From positions 1 through 32,474 of the forward strand of contig JAJEBR010000010.1 in the NCBI GenBank assembly GCA_022822445.1: a DNA stretch of 32,474 nucleotides. Reading direction: 5' to 3'. Below are positions 16,218 through 23,692 of this stretch, in pieces. Within the stretch, counting starts at the first letter, position 1, and every line of letters starts with the position of its first letter. Position numbers and translations under genes: made by a program. Under the pieces are notes generated by a model that was given only the letters and a program-made list of their open reading frames with translations, searched no databases and was not told where the DNA came from. The stretch comes from Gemmatimonadota bacterium (GTDB lineage Bacteria; Gemmatimonadota; Gemmatimonadetes; Longimicrobiales; Gaopeijiaceae).

Positions 16218-18743
16218 GGCAGCTCCGGACCCGGGAGCTCCGGCACTCCGCCCGGCCTCGATGCTTGCCGCGAGGTCCGGACCCAGGCGCACGCGTCCTC
16301 CCAGCTGATAACCGTAAATCCCCTGGTTCGAAACGTCGAATGGTGTCATCGCGATGGGGTTGACCATCCCGGTGGCCGGGAAATACGCGGAGTTCAGCTG
16401 TTCCGACAGCACGACCCTCGCATAGGGCGTCACGAGTCCCCGGTCCTCCCAGGCCTTGACGCCGTATCCGACCTCCGCGTCGATTCGGCGGCTGCCGTAG
16501 CCGTAGCCGCCCGGATTCAGCCCTGCCGCACCCTGGGCCCAGAGCCGCGTGACGCCGCTCGCCGTGGATCCCCAGGACGGTCTGATGCCCAGGGAGAGTC
16601 CCTGTCCGCCGCCGCCCGGGTTGATGGATATGGAGCCGCCGAGCCCCCACTCCTCGTACTCTTCCTCCTGATGCATGACCAGCGTGCGGCCGTGCACGCG
16701 AATGGCCAGGGTCCCATTGTGCTGCAGGTAGGTCATCCCGCCGCCGACCTCCATGCCGAATCCGCTGTCGACTTCCCCGCCGTCCTGGCGCATTCCGACG
16801 CGCACCTGTGGCTGGAGCGTTGCGGCTCCCATTCCGAATCCCTTGCTGGCCTCGAGCATCAGCCGCATCCGGCTGGCGTCCGTGCTCAGTTCCCGGCGCC
16901 CCTCGACTTCGGCGGAGTTCATTCGCGCGATGAATCCGTCCGCGCGCACCGCCAGTTCGAGATCCGTCGGCACTTCGGAACGGATGAGCTCGCTCTTCAT
17001 CCCCAGACCGGCCATCTGCATCGTGATGTCGCTGTCGGGATCGACCTCCCCTCCGCCCTCGATGCCCAGTGTGCCGGAACCGTACCCGAGCACGCCCCAT
17101 GTCAGGAAGCGGTCGCTGATCAAGAGCCGGGCGTACGGGAAGGCGCTGGTGAGCGACGTGGAAACGTCCCCGACATCGTCATCGCCGGGGCGCCCGAGCT
17201 CGAACTGGCCCGATCCGCTGCTGTACGTCACCGCAAGCCCGGTCACGAACGGCCCGAAACCGTAGTCCGCCCCGAGCGCCGCCGTCGTGACCTCGCCGTC
17301 GCCGAATCCCTCCCCGTCACCGCTGTTGAAATGCATGATCTCGCCGCCACCCCAGAGCGAGGCGCCGCCGTCGCTCCCTGGGGAAACCTGGAAGGAACTG
17401 CCGCCGAGCAGTGCACCGGTCGACATGGGGAGGAACGACGCCAGTCCCGCGCGGCCCACGCTCCCGGAAGCACCGGCGGAGTTCGCGATCCCCGGCCCGA
17501 GCCCGAAGGGAGCCGCCGCCAGCGTGCCATATGGGTTGTCCCAGCCACGCAGGAAGCCGAAATCGACGTCTCGCCCGCCGACCGTGACATGGTCCTCCAT
17601 GTTGTACGGGTGCGACACCCGGTTGCCGATCATCTCCATCGCCTGGCTGGCCACCGAACGGCCGAACCGGTGGAGCCAGTCCTCCGCGGCCATCTCTGCC
17701 TCCGCGGTCGAGAAGTTGCGGTAGAAGCCTGCACCGATGATGAACTCCTGCCCGGCGTAGACATCGAGGTTGCTGGTGAAGGACAGGGCGTAGCTGACCT
17801 TTGGAGATCCCGTGTCCTCGTCGCCCTGTACGGTCGGATCGTCCCAGAAGTACTCGACGTACCCTCCCCCGGCCCGGGCTGCCGCAATGATGAGTTCGAC
17901 GAACTTGGTCCCGTTGATGTCCTCCGTGTCCTCTGCGAAGCGGCCTTCGCGCCAGGCGTTGGCGCCGTGGAAGATCACGTAGCCGTCGGCGGTGAACATG
18001 AAGAGATAGATGGGGCCGGACCTGAAATGGCCGCCATCCTCCCGCAGTACGGACTTCCATTCGTTTGCGCGTTCGAAGCCGACGAGCGCGATCAGTTCCT
18101 GAAGCCATTCGATCGAGCCGTGTACGAACTGCCTCAGGGTTTCCCGGTCAACGACGTCGGCGGCGGATACCTCGGGGAGCGGAACGCTCGGGAGCGGAGT
18201 GCCCGCATGGCTCAAGTCCTGATAATATCCGCCCACGACGACGAAATCCCTTCCGGCCACCTGGGAATGGTACTGGAGCGCGTACGCGTCCTTGCACTTG
18301 GTGTCGGTAAGATCGTTGGGATCGTCCCAGCACCACTCCACGAAGTCGCCTCCCTCCCGGGCCCCGGCGGCCAGGATCTCCTGAACGATCCTGGTTCCGT
18401 CGTCATCGATCACGTCAGCGGCGTTCTTGCCGTCGATGTTCGGATCTTCGCCGTGGATGAACACGTGGCCCGTCGAGGCGAACAGGATCAGGTACATGTT
18501 CCCCACATTCCAGTCGCTTCCTTCGACCCTGAACGCCTCGAGGATCCGCGAGCCCGTAGCGAGGTCCGTGATGCTTGCGAATTCGGAGGTGGCCCAGGTC
18601 ACGAATCCCTTGAGCGTCTCCCTGTCCACCACTTCGCCGGCGGTGACCTTCGGCACCTGGGCGTGGGCGGGCCGGGCCGGTGGCGCGGTGATGCCGAGGA
18701 CGAGCAGGGTGGCGGCGATGACGACGGGCTTGACGAATCGCAT
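16182..18743 (-). CDS. Double-Cache sensor domains fused to an autotransporter barrel
   Basis: An 853-residue protein. A signal peptide (1-28, ending AHA) is followed by two Cache_2-like domains at about 36-178 and 195-345. Each starts VVDRETL..FV, has a central VFIHG or VIFHG strand followed by a small-ligand loop, then ends in a GGGYVEYFWDDP-like and a GAGFYRNFS-like segment. A linker with an amphipathic helix (about 348-375) leads to an autotransporter beta-barrel from about 455 (ASLWGGGEIMHF, LGADYGFGPFVTGLAVTY, GVLGYGSG), ending in SLSMRW. A terminal aromatic residue is typical for insertion by the BAM machinery. Cache domains normally sit outside the inner membrane in chemoreceptors and histidine kinases; here they would be displayed at the outer membrane. 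Function is unknown; ligand capture or sensing is inferred. Confidence 0.85.
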   Translation of the reverse strand: MRFVKPVVIAATLLVLGITAPPARPAHAQVPKVTAGEVVDRETLKGFVTWATSEFASITDLATGSRILEAFRVEGSDWNVGNMYLILFASTGHVFIHGEDPNIDGKNAADVIDDDGTRIVQEILAAGAREGGDFVEWCWDDPNDLTDTKCKDAYALQYHSQVAGRDFVVVGGYYQDLSHAGTPLPSVPLPEVSAADVVDRETLRQFVHGSIEWLQELIALVGFERANEWKSVLREDGGHFRSGPIYLFMFTADGYVIFHGANAWREGRFAEDTEDINGTKFVELIIAAARAGGGYVEYFWDDPTVQGDEDTGSPKVSYALSFTSNLDVYAGQEFIIGAGFYRNFSTAEAEMAAEDWLHRFGRSVASQAMEMIGNRVSHPYNMEDHVTVGGRDVDFGFLRGWDNPYGTLAAAPFGLGPGIANSAGASGSVGRAGLASFLPMSTGALLGGSSFQVSPGSDGGASLWGGGEIMHFNSGDGEGFGDGEVTTAALGADYGFGPFVTGLAVTYSSGSGQFELGRPGDDDVGDVSTSLTSAFPYARLLISDRFLTWGVLGYGSGTLGIEGGGEVDPDSDITMQMAGLGMKSELIRSEVPTDLELAVRADGFIARMNSAEVEGRRELSTDASRMRLMLEASKGFGMGAATLQPQVRVGMRQDGGEVDSGFGMEVGGGMTYLQHNGTLAIRVHGRTLVMHQEEEYEEWGLGGSISINPGGGGQGLSLGIRPSWGSTASGVTRLWAQGAAGLNPGGYGYGSRRIDAEVGYGVKAWEDRGLVTPYARVVLSEQLNSAYFPATGMVNPIAMTPFDVSNQGIYGYQLGGRVRLGPDLAASIEAGRSAGAPGSGAAHLAAVSLSMRW

Positions 18744-18845
18744 GGCGGGTCTCTTTCCGATGCTGGTTCGTGGATACTCCCCGATGTGACTGCGGCGTGT
18801 GCACTCTCGGAAACGCGTCCGGGACTTCCACCCTCCCGGTCAATT

Positions 18846-18879
18846 CCCGGGTCGTGCTATCGGTAACGATAATCCCGGG
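18846..18879. promoter_or_regulatory. Nested palindrome between divergent genes, candidate operator
   Basis: Two cccggg hexamers (18846-18851 and 18874-18879) flank a perfect inner inverted repeat, tatcg-gtaa-cgata (18858-18871). A -10-like GATAAT (18868-18873) overlaps the inner arm on the plus strand, and a TTGACC hexamer lies on the minus strand at 18838-18843. The site sits between the divergent Cache-autotransporter and symporter genes and could control both. Confidence 0.35.
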
Positions 18880-19019
18880 CACATGGGATGTCCATAATGA
18901 TCGGCGGGAACATCTTTGGCGTTGAACCGCCACTTGACGAAACGCCGTCCCGACCACCACCTTGCCGCTTGGGACAACCCGAAAGCTCGTCCATAACCCT
19001 TCCCCCACGGAGAGACCTC

Positions 19020-20282
19020 ATGGAATACGCCCCCGACCGGCCCTGGTACATGCGCCTTCACTGGCAGGTGCTGATCGCGATGATTCTCGGCATCGGCGTC
19101 GGCCTCCTGCCGATCGGGGAAACCGTCGAGGTGTACGTCGGCTGGGTTGGCGACCTGTTCATGCGCCTCCTGAAGATGATCATCCTGCCGCTGGTCATAA
19201 CCTCCATCGTCTCGGGGGTGGCGTCGGCCGGAAGCGGCCGCACAGTGGGCCGGATGTTCGGCAAGACGCTGGGGTACTACATGGCGTCGAGCCTTCTGGC
19301 CGCGCTCACCGGCCTGCTCCTGTTCAACCTGATCAACCCGGGCCGGGGGTATCCGGTTACCGACACAGGAGCGCCGGCCCCCGAGCTTGCGACACCCAGC
19401 TCGATCGAAGACCTGATCAATACCATCGTTCCCGACAACTTCTTCGGTGCGGCGTCGGCCGGTGAAATGCTGATGGTCATCTTCTTCTGCATCGTCTTCG
19501 GAGCGGCCGTCACAACCCTGCCGGAGAATCCCCGCGCGAAAATCACGGATCTGGTCGACGCGCTCTTCAAGGCGATGATGGCCCTGACGACGGGCATCAT
19601 CAGGCTGCTCCCGATCGGGGTCTTCGGGCTGATACTCACCACGGTCACCACAACGGGGCTGGAATCCTTCCCCAACCTCGCCAAGTACGTCGCGGGGCTG
19701 GGCTCGGGTCTCGCCATCCACTTCTTCATCACGCTGCCGCTCCTGCTGTACTTCTGGGCGCGCGTGTCTCCATGGAAGCACGCGATGAACATGCGCGAGC
19801 CTCTGCTGGTCGCGTTCTCGACGAGTTCCTCGGCCGCCACCCTGCCGGTCACCATGAAGACGGTGAGGGAACGGGTCGGGGTATCGCGCCGCGTGTCATC
19901 GTTCACGCTGCCCATGGGCGCCACGGTGAACATGGACGGAACGGCGGTGATGGAGTGCGTGGGCGCGCTGTTCATCGCGCAGGCGCTGGGAGCCGACATC
20001 GGGGTCGGGACGCAGATCATCGTCGTCCTCACGGCCCTGCTGGCGTCGATCGGCGCCGCGGCGGTGCCATCCGCGGGACTGGTGGTGATCTTCATCATCC
20101 TCGGCGCCATCGGTATCGGCGACAATCCCCAGGCGATGCTGATCGTGGCCGCGATGCTCTCCATCGACCGGCCGCTCGACATGTGCCGGACCGCCGTCAA
20201 CGTCTACAGCGACTCGTGCGCGGCGGCGGTGGTGGCGAAGTGGGAAGGCGAAGAGGGAATCGACGAGGAGATTCGGATGTAG
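19020..20282 (+). CDS. DAACS family sodium/proton:dicarboxylate or acidic amino acid symporter
   Basis: A 420-residue transporter of the GltP/DctA/GltPh family. The start at 19020 has a ggagag ribosome binding site 5 bases upstream and begins close to the first membrane helix. Conserved elements are the HP1 serine-rich loop FSTSSSAATLPVTMK, the TM7 motif NMDGTAVMECVGALF, the HP2 region with VPSAGLV and the TM8 motif SIDRPLDMCRTAVNVYSDS. The Arg in MCRT matches the residue that binds the side-chain carboxylate in acidic substrate transporters, so glutamate, aspartate or C4-dicarboxylates are likely. The usual GD after NV is SD here. Length is normal. It diverges from the Cache-autotransporter gene. 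Confidence 0.93.
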   Translation: MEYAPDRPWYMRLHWQVLIAMILGIGVGLLPIGETVEVYVGWVGDLFMRLLKMIILPLVITSIVSGVASAGSGRTVGRMFGKTLGYYMASSLLAALTGLLLFNLINPGRGYPVTDTGAPAPELATPSSIEDLINTIVPDNFFGAASAGEMLMVIFFCIVFGAAVTTLPENPRAKITDLVDALFKAMMALTTGIIRLLPIGVFGLILTTVTTTGLESFPNLAKYVAGLGSGLAIHFFITLPLLLYFWARVSPWKHAMNMREPLLVAFSTSSSAATLPVTMKTVRERVGVSRRVSSFTLPMGATVNMDGTAVMECVGALFIAQALGADIGVGTQIIVVLTALLASIGAAAVPSAGLVVIFIILGAIGIGDNPQAMLIVAAMLSIDRPLDMCRTAVNVYSDSCAAAVVAKWEGEEGIDEEIRM

Positions 20283-20796
20283 GGGGGTGTTGGCGGTGCT
20301 CAGGTGATCCACTGCATGGCAATCTCCACCACCCACCCGTCCGCGCCCCGCGTGACCAACATGCCGAATCCCGGGCGGATCGGCGCGGTCGCACAGGTCT
20401 TCTTCCCACGATCATCGGGGTGCCGGCGATCATCGCGTGGAGCCTCCACTACCGGCGGAAGTTCTCGCGGGGGTGAGGTGCGGGCGTGGCCGATGCACAC
20501 TTGACAGACCAAGCTGTCGATTGAGGATGTGCTAGAGTCCTGAATCACGCACATCAAGTCCGGTAGGGTCATTATTCCCTGTCTTTATGGGATTAATGCC
20601 ACTCACGTCTCCGTCTGGATGCTTCAACTGTTTCCTTGACGCTCCGACGTGTCATACACTATCAATGACTTGGAGTCGGCCACGGAAGACCGGCTCCGGT
20701 AGAGCAGAATCAATCAGTGCGTCAGCGGGGCCGGCATGCGGGATCGCCGCCGGTCCTGCCGCCCAACGGACCTGACGGTCCGAAAGGAGATACACC
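20283..20796. other. Long non-coding stretch with possible gene remnants and a promoter
   Basis: No intact gene is supported. At 20405-20476 a plus-strand frame reads TIIGVPAIIAWSLHYRRKF before a stop, which looks like the last membrane helix and tail of a lost transporter gene. A minus-strand frame ending at 20300 has a coding-like tail but no family match. From about 20500 the DNA becomes more AT-rich. An inverted repeat gatgtgc/gcacatc lies at 20526-20532 and 20549-20555. A promoter candidate sits at 20636-20665. Confidence 0.4.
20636..20665 (+). promoter_or_regulatory. Candidate sigma-70 promoter of the small secreted protein/propeller operon
   Basis: TTGACG (20636-20641) and TATCAA (20660-20665) are separated by 18 bases, about 130 bases before the first gene of the operon. 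Both match the consensus partly (5 of 6 and 4 of 6). Confidence 0.4.
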
Positions 20797-21174
20797 ATGA
20801 TCAACCATATACACCTACCCATTGCGAAGCCCTTTGCCGCCGCTTGCATGATTGTCCTTGGAACGGGATTTGCCGGTACTCCGACCGCTGCCGATGGGGG
20901 TCTGGAGGAGTTGGATGCGGGTCTGCTGGCCGACGATTGCGCCGAGTTCATTGACTACAAGGAAATGGACTTCTGGTTTATCTGGCAGCCGTACCACATG
21001 CATGACCACGGGCAGGGCTTTGAGGATCCTGCGGAGATGGAAGCGCCGTGGGGTGAATGGGAGCCGAAACGCATCATCATTGCCGATGGACCCAGGCACG
21101 GGCTGAAAGAGGGTTGGACCCTGGAGCACGGAGAACACAACGAATGTCTGTGGACTCCGACCTGGATGAGGTGA
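20797..21174 (+). CDS. Small secreted protein of unknown function
   Basis: A 125-residue protein with a very good ribosome binding site (aaaggagat) and a signal peptide (about 1-31, ending TPTAADG). The mature part is acidic and rich in His and Trp, with DFWFIWQPYHMHDHGQGF, EAPWGEWEPKRI and LEHGEHNECLWTPTW; two Cys residues (in DDCAEF and NECLW) could form a disulfide. The histidine clusters could bind metal, but nothing proves it. No family is recognised. It is first in an operon with two propeller-like exported proteins, four bases before the next start codon. Confidence 0.75.
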   Translation: MINHIHLPIAKPFAAACMIVLGTGFAGTPTAADGGLEELDAGLLADDCAEFIDYKEMDFWFIWQPYHMHDHGQGFEDPAEMEAPWGEWEPKRIIIADGPRHGLKEGWTLEHGEHNECLWTPTWMR

Positions 21175-21178
21175 CGCC

Positions 21179-22336
21179 ATGCTCCAGAGGCTCATTCTTG
21201 CCGCAATCACCCTGGCCATTCCGATGGCGCTGATTCGCCCCGACGATGTCGAGTCCACCGGTCAGAGCCAGTGCAGGGGCAATCCCGGGCGTGGCCTCCC
21301 GTTGGGGAGTGTGACCGTCGTCGGTGACCGGAGGCCACCTTGCCGAATCGAGTTCCGCGAGACCGGAATCCGCCTTGAAGCGGTGGCCGACGGGTCTCAT
21401 CCAGATCCGGGAAGGGCGGTAGTGAGGGATTCCAATGGTCGATACATCACGGCGAACGCGCCCGGCTGGACGGGAGTCGTCACCGTATGGGATGCAAGGG
21501 GCAGGCACCTCTCGTCGTTCGGAGGGGTGGGTCGAGGCCCCGGAGAGTTCACTGTGCGGGGAAGGATGAATCTGTTCGTTGACCGGCGGGACAATGTGCA
21601 CGTTATGGATGGCGGTTTCATGTGGTCCGTCTTCTCACCCGAGCATGAGTTCCAGTGGAGCAGCTCGGCCTATGCGGTCACGGGTTTTGAATTGAGCACC
21701 GCCATTCTGGACGACGGAACGGTCTTGTCAAGCGAGTCCGCGCGCGATCAATCAAGGTACTTCCGTGTCGTGGACACCACGGGTGCAGTCCAGAGAACCT
21801 TCGGGCCGGTGGAGGGCGGCGTGTCGCAGTGGGCCTTGCGGATGATCGCGTATGCCGGAGGCGAGACCTTCTGGGCGGGTCCTCCCCTTGAAGGCGGAGA
21901 CGCGTACGTGCTTGAGGAATGGGGGATTGACGGAAAACTGCGTCGAACCCTTCGGCGCGAGGCACCCTGGTTTCGGTGGGCCGGTTACGGCGAGATATCG
22001 CCTGGCATAAGCCTGCTGCATGTCACGCATGACGGTCTGCTGTACGTCATGGTTCGCCGCCCGACCGAAGACTATCGTAGGGAGTTCGAGCGGGCCCAGC
22101 AAAGGGGTGAGCGTGTGCCGAGGGAAGCGCGGGACGGACTCACCGAGGGCCTCTTCGAGGTGATCGACACCAGGTCGGGTGAGCTTCTGGCCTCCGATCT
22201 TCACCCGGCGGGCTGGGCACGCGAATTCGCTCCCAGGTCCCTGTTCCGCGGCTCACTCACGGGTTACCGGTACAAGGAAGGCGACGACGGGCTTCCGTTC
22301 GTCGAGATCGTCAGGGTGGAGCTGGTGCCGCGATGA
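21179..22336 (+). CDS. Secreted 6-bladed beta-propeller protein
   Basis: A 385-residue protein with an N-terminal hydrophobic signal (about 4-19). Repeated beta-strand motifs follow, including GGVGRGPGEFT (about 119-129), the hallmark GxGPGEF of bacterial 6-bladed propellers related to NHL repeats, and RDNVHVMDGGFMWSVF. Such proteins are common in Gemmatimonadota and Bacteroidota and are thought to bind ligands or partners outside the membrane; no catalytic residues are evident. The stop codon overlaps the start of a six-codon minicistron created by a 17-bp duplication. Downstream lies a related lipoprotein. Confidence 0.78.
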   Translation: MLQRLILAAITLAIPMALIRPDDVESTGQSQCRGNPGRGLPLGSVTVVGDRRPPCRIEFRETGIRLEAVADGSHPDPGRAVVRDSNGRYITANAPGWTGVVTVWDARGRHLSSFGGVGRGPGEFTVRGRMNLFVDRRDNVHVMDGGFMWSVFSPEHEFQWSSSAYAVTGFELSTAILDDGTVLSSESARDQSRYFRVVDTTGAVQRTFGPVEGGVSQWALRMIAYAGGETFWAGPPLEGGDAYVLEEWGIDGKLRRTLRREAPWFRWAGYGEISPGISLLHVTHDGLLYVMVRRPTEDYRREFERAQQRGERVPREARDGLTEGLFEVIDTRSGELLASDLHPAGWAREFAPRSLFRGSLTGYRYKEGDDGLPFVEIVRVELVPR

Positions 22337-22354
22337 GGCTGGTGCCGCGATGAG
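22321..22354 (+). repeat. 17-bp perfect tandem duplication at a gene junction
   Basis: The unit gctggtgccgcgatgag occurs at 22321-22337 and again at 22338-22354 without a mismatch. Each copy contains an ATGA stop/start overlap. The first overlap joins the propeller gene to a frame MRLVPR that ends at the second, which is the start of the following lipoprotein gene. Confidence 0.95.
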
Positions 22355-23618
22355 GCGCGGCCAGCCGTCGGCCGCCGTTGTGCTCGTGATGGCAGGCCAG
22401 TGCGGGTTGGTCGTGTTGTCCAGCGGTTGCTCGGACCCGGGCCCAGGGGCGGACGCGGAGGTTCCGGACGCGCCCCTGGGCTGGGACGGGTCGGTTGAGG
22501 CGGAGGAGGTCCGCGTGTGGGATGGCGAGAGCTTGGCAATGTCGTCCCGGTGGCGTGTTTCCAGCCAACCCGAATACTCGATGGTTCTCGACTCGGTGGA
22601 CCTGATCATCGCAGGGCGCACGAGCAGGATCCCGCGATTCGTGACGGAAGGCGTCTTCCTGTCGGATGGCAGGGTTGCGCTCATTTATAGCACCGGCGGT
22701 TCGTCGCAGCCGGACTCCCTCCTATTGCATTTCATTGACCCGGCGAGCGGTGAGGAAGTCGGAATCCCGGCACCACGGGGCGAGGCTGGCGCGTTTCTTG
22801 ACTGGGTCTCCTTCTCCATGGCGGCCATCGGGCAGGGCTTTGTGCTGGTGGGTGACAACACCGACTATTCGGGGTCTGTTCGGCCCATGAAACGCACGGT
22901 ACAGGATGTATGGTTCGCCGACCGGGACGGTGGGTTCACGCGGCCTCCGTCGTACGTTGACGTGGATGGAGGGCTTCTGGGAACCTTCGCGGACGGATCG
23001 CTGGTCATGTGGACCAGACCGGTGACCGTGGATACGGCCATCGTTACCAGGATTGTGGCTGCTCAGGCGACGCAGGGTCTGCCCCACGGTGCGGAAGGCG
23101 AACCGGGTGAAGTGCTCTTTACCACGGCGAATCGCCGCAACCCCGATCGCCATGAAGTCCGCGCGTCCTGGACCTCGCACCCGGCGAACGTGACGGTCGT
23201 GGCGGGTGACACGATCTGGGTTCTGCCCACTGGGCGGCCCGAGCTCGTAGCCGTGCATCGGTCGGGAGACGTCCTGCTCATGGTGGAGTGGGATGCGGGG
23301 GACCGCTCCGTTCCGCCCGGGGCGCCACCCGACTTCTGGAAGGGAGCAGAACGGTTCCCGGCGGCCGCGGAACTCCAGCTCGGAGCCGACGGTCTGCTCT
23401 ACGTCGAGCGCTGGACGGTGCTGGACCATCGCGGACCGATGCGCGGTCCAGAGTGGCTGGTCTTCTCCCAGGCCGGGGACCTGGTGGCCAGGCTCGATGT
23501 TCCACTGGGGTGGCGAGTCCTCGAATTCGGCCACGAAGAGGTGCTCGTGGTAGCGAGTGAGAACGACGGCCCGGACGAGGTCCGCATTCACGCAATCGAG
23601 CGACAGCCGGGGCGGTAA
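22350..23618 (+). CDS. Propeller-like lipoprotein of unknown function
   Basis: A 422-residue protein starting MRRGQPSAAVVLVMAGQ with a lipobox LSSGC (Cys about 27). The body has repeated strand patterns like the preceding propeller protein: GVFLSDGRVALIYSTGG, GLLGTFADGSLVMWTRP, TIWVLPTGRPELVAVHRSGD and LQLGADGLLYVERW. It is likely another 6-bladed propeller, though the GxGPGEF signature is missing. The start at 22350 is chosen because it overlaps the TGA of the minicistron and gives the lipoprotein signal. Ligand unknown. Confidence 0.72.
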   Translation: MRRGQPSAAVVLVMAGQCGLVVLSSGCSDPGPGADAEVPDAPLGWDGSVEAEEVRVWDGESLAMSSRWRVSSQPEYSMVLDSVDLIIAGRTSRIPRFVTEGVFLSDGRVALIYSTGGSSQPDSLLLHFIDPASGEEVGIPAPRGEAGAFLDWVSFSMAAIGQGFVLVGDNTDYSGSVRPMKRTVQDVWFADRDGGFTRPPSYVDVDGGLLGTFADGSLVMWTRPVTVDTAIVTRIVAAQATQGLPHGAEGEPGEVLFTTANRRNPDRHEVRASWTSHPANVTVVAGDTIWVLPTGRPELVAVHRSGDVLLMVEWDAGDRSVPPGAPPDFWKGAERFPAAAELQLGADGLLYVERWTVLDHRGPMRGPEWLVFSQAGDLVARLDVPLGWRVLEFGHEEVLVVASENDGPDEVRIHAIERQPGR

Positions 23619-23659
23619 TGTAAAGGCCACATTACGAAATGCAATGCCGCCTTTACATT
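23617..23659. repeat. 11-bp perfect inverted repeat between convergent genes
   Basis: The arms aatgtaaaggc (23617-23627) and gcctttacatt (23649-23659) are perfectly complementary around 21 bases. The left arm can also form a smaller alternative hairpin, taatgt/acatta (23616-23621 and 23629-23634). It lies between the end of the propeller lipoprotein and the end of RtcB. It has no T-run, so it is not a classical terminator; a transcript-end hairpin or a small mobile-repeat remnant are both possible. Confidence 0.6.
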
Positions 23660-23692
23660 GGCTTGCCGTGGCGCGGGGCGATTCCTCGGCAG

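Noticed and set aside
15831-18866. A 1011-codon plus-strand open frame opposite the Cache-autotransporter gene
   Set aside because: The minus strand encodes a signal peptide, two Cache domains and a barrel; the opposite frame has low-complexity residues typical of antisense GC-rich frames.
20501-20506. A perfect TTGACA considered as a -35 box
   Set aside because: The nearest -10-like sequence (TAGAGT at 20533) is 26 bases away, too far for a sigma-70 promoter.
20300-20572. A 90-codon minus-strand frame before the small secreted protein
   Set aside because: Only its last 35 or so residues look coding-like; no ribosome binding site, no family match and a poorly coding first half.
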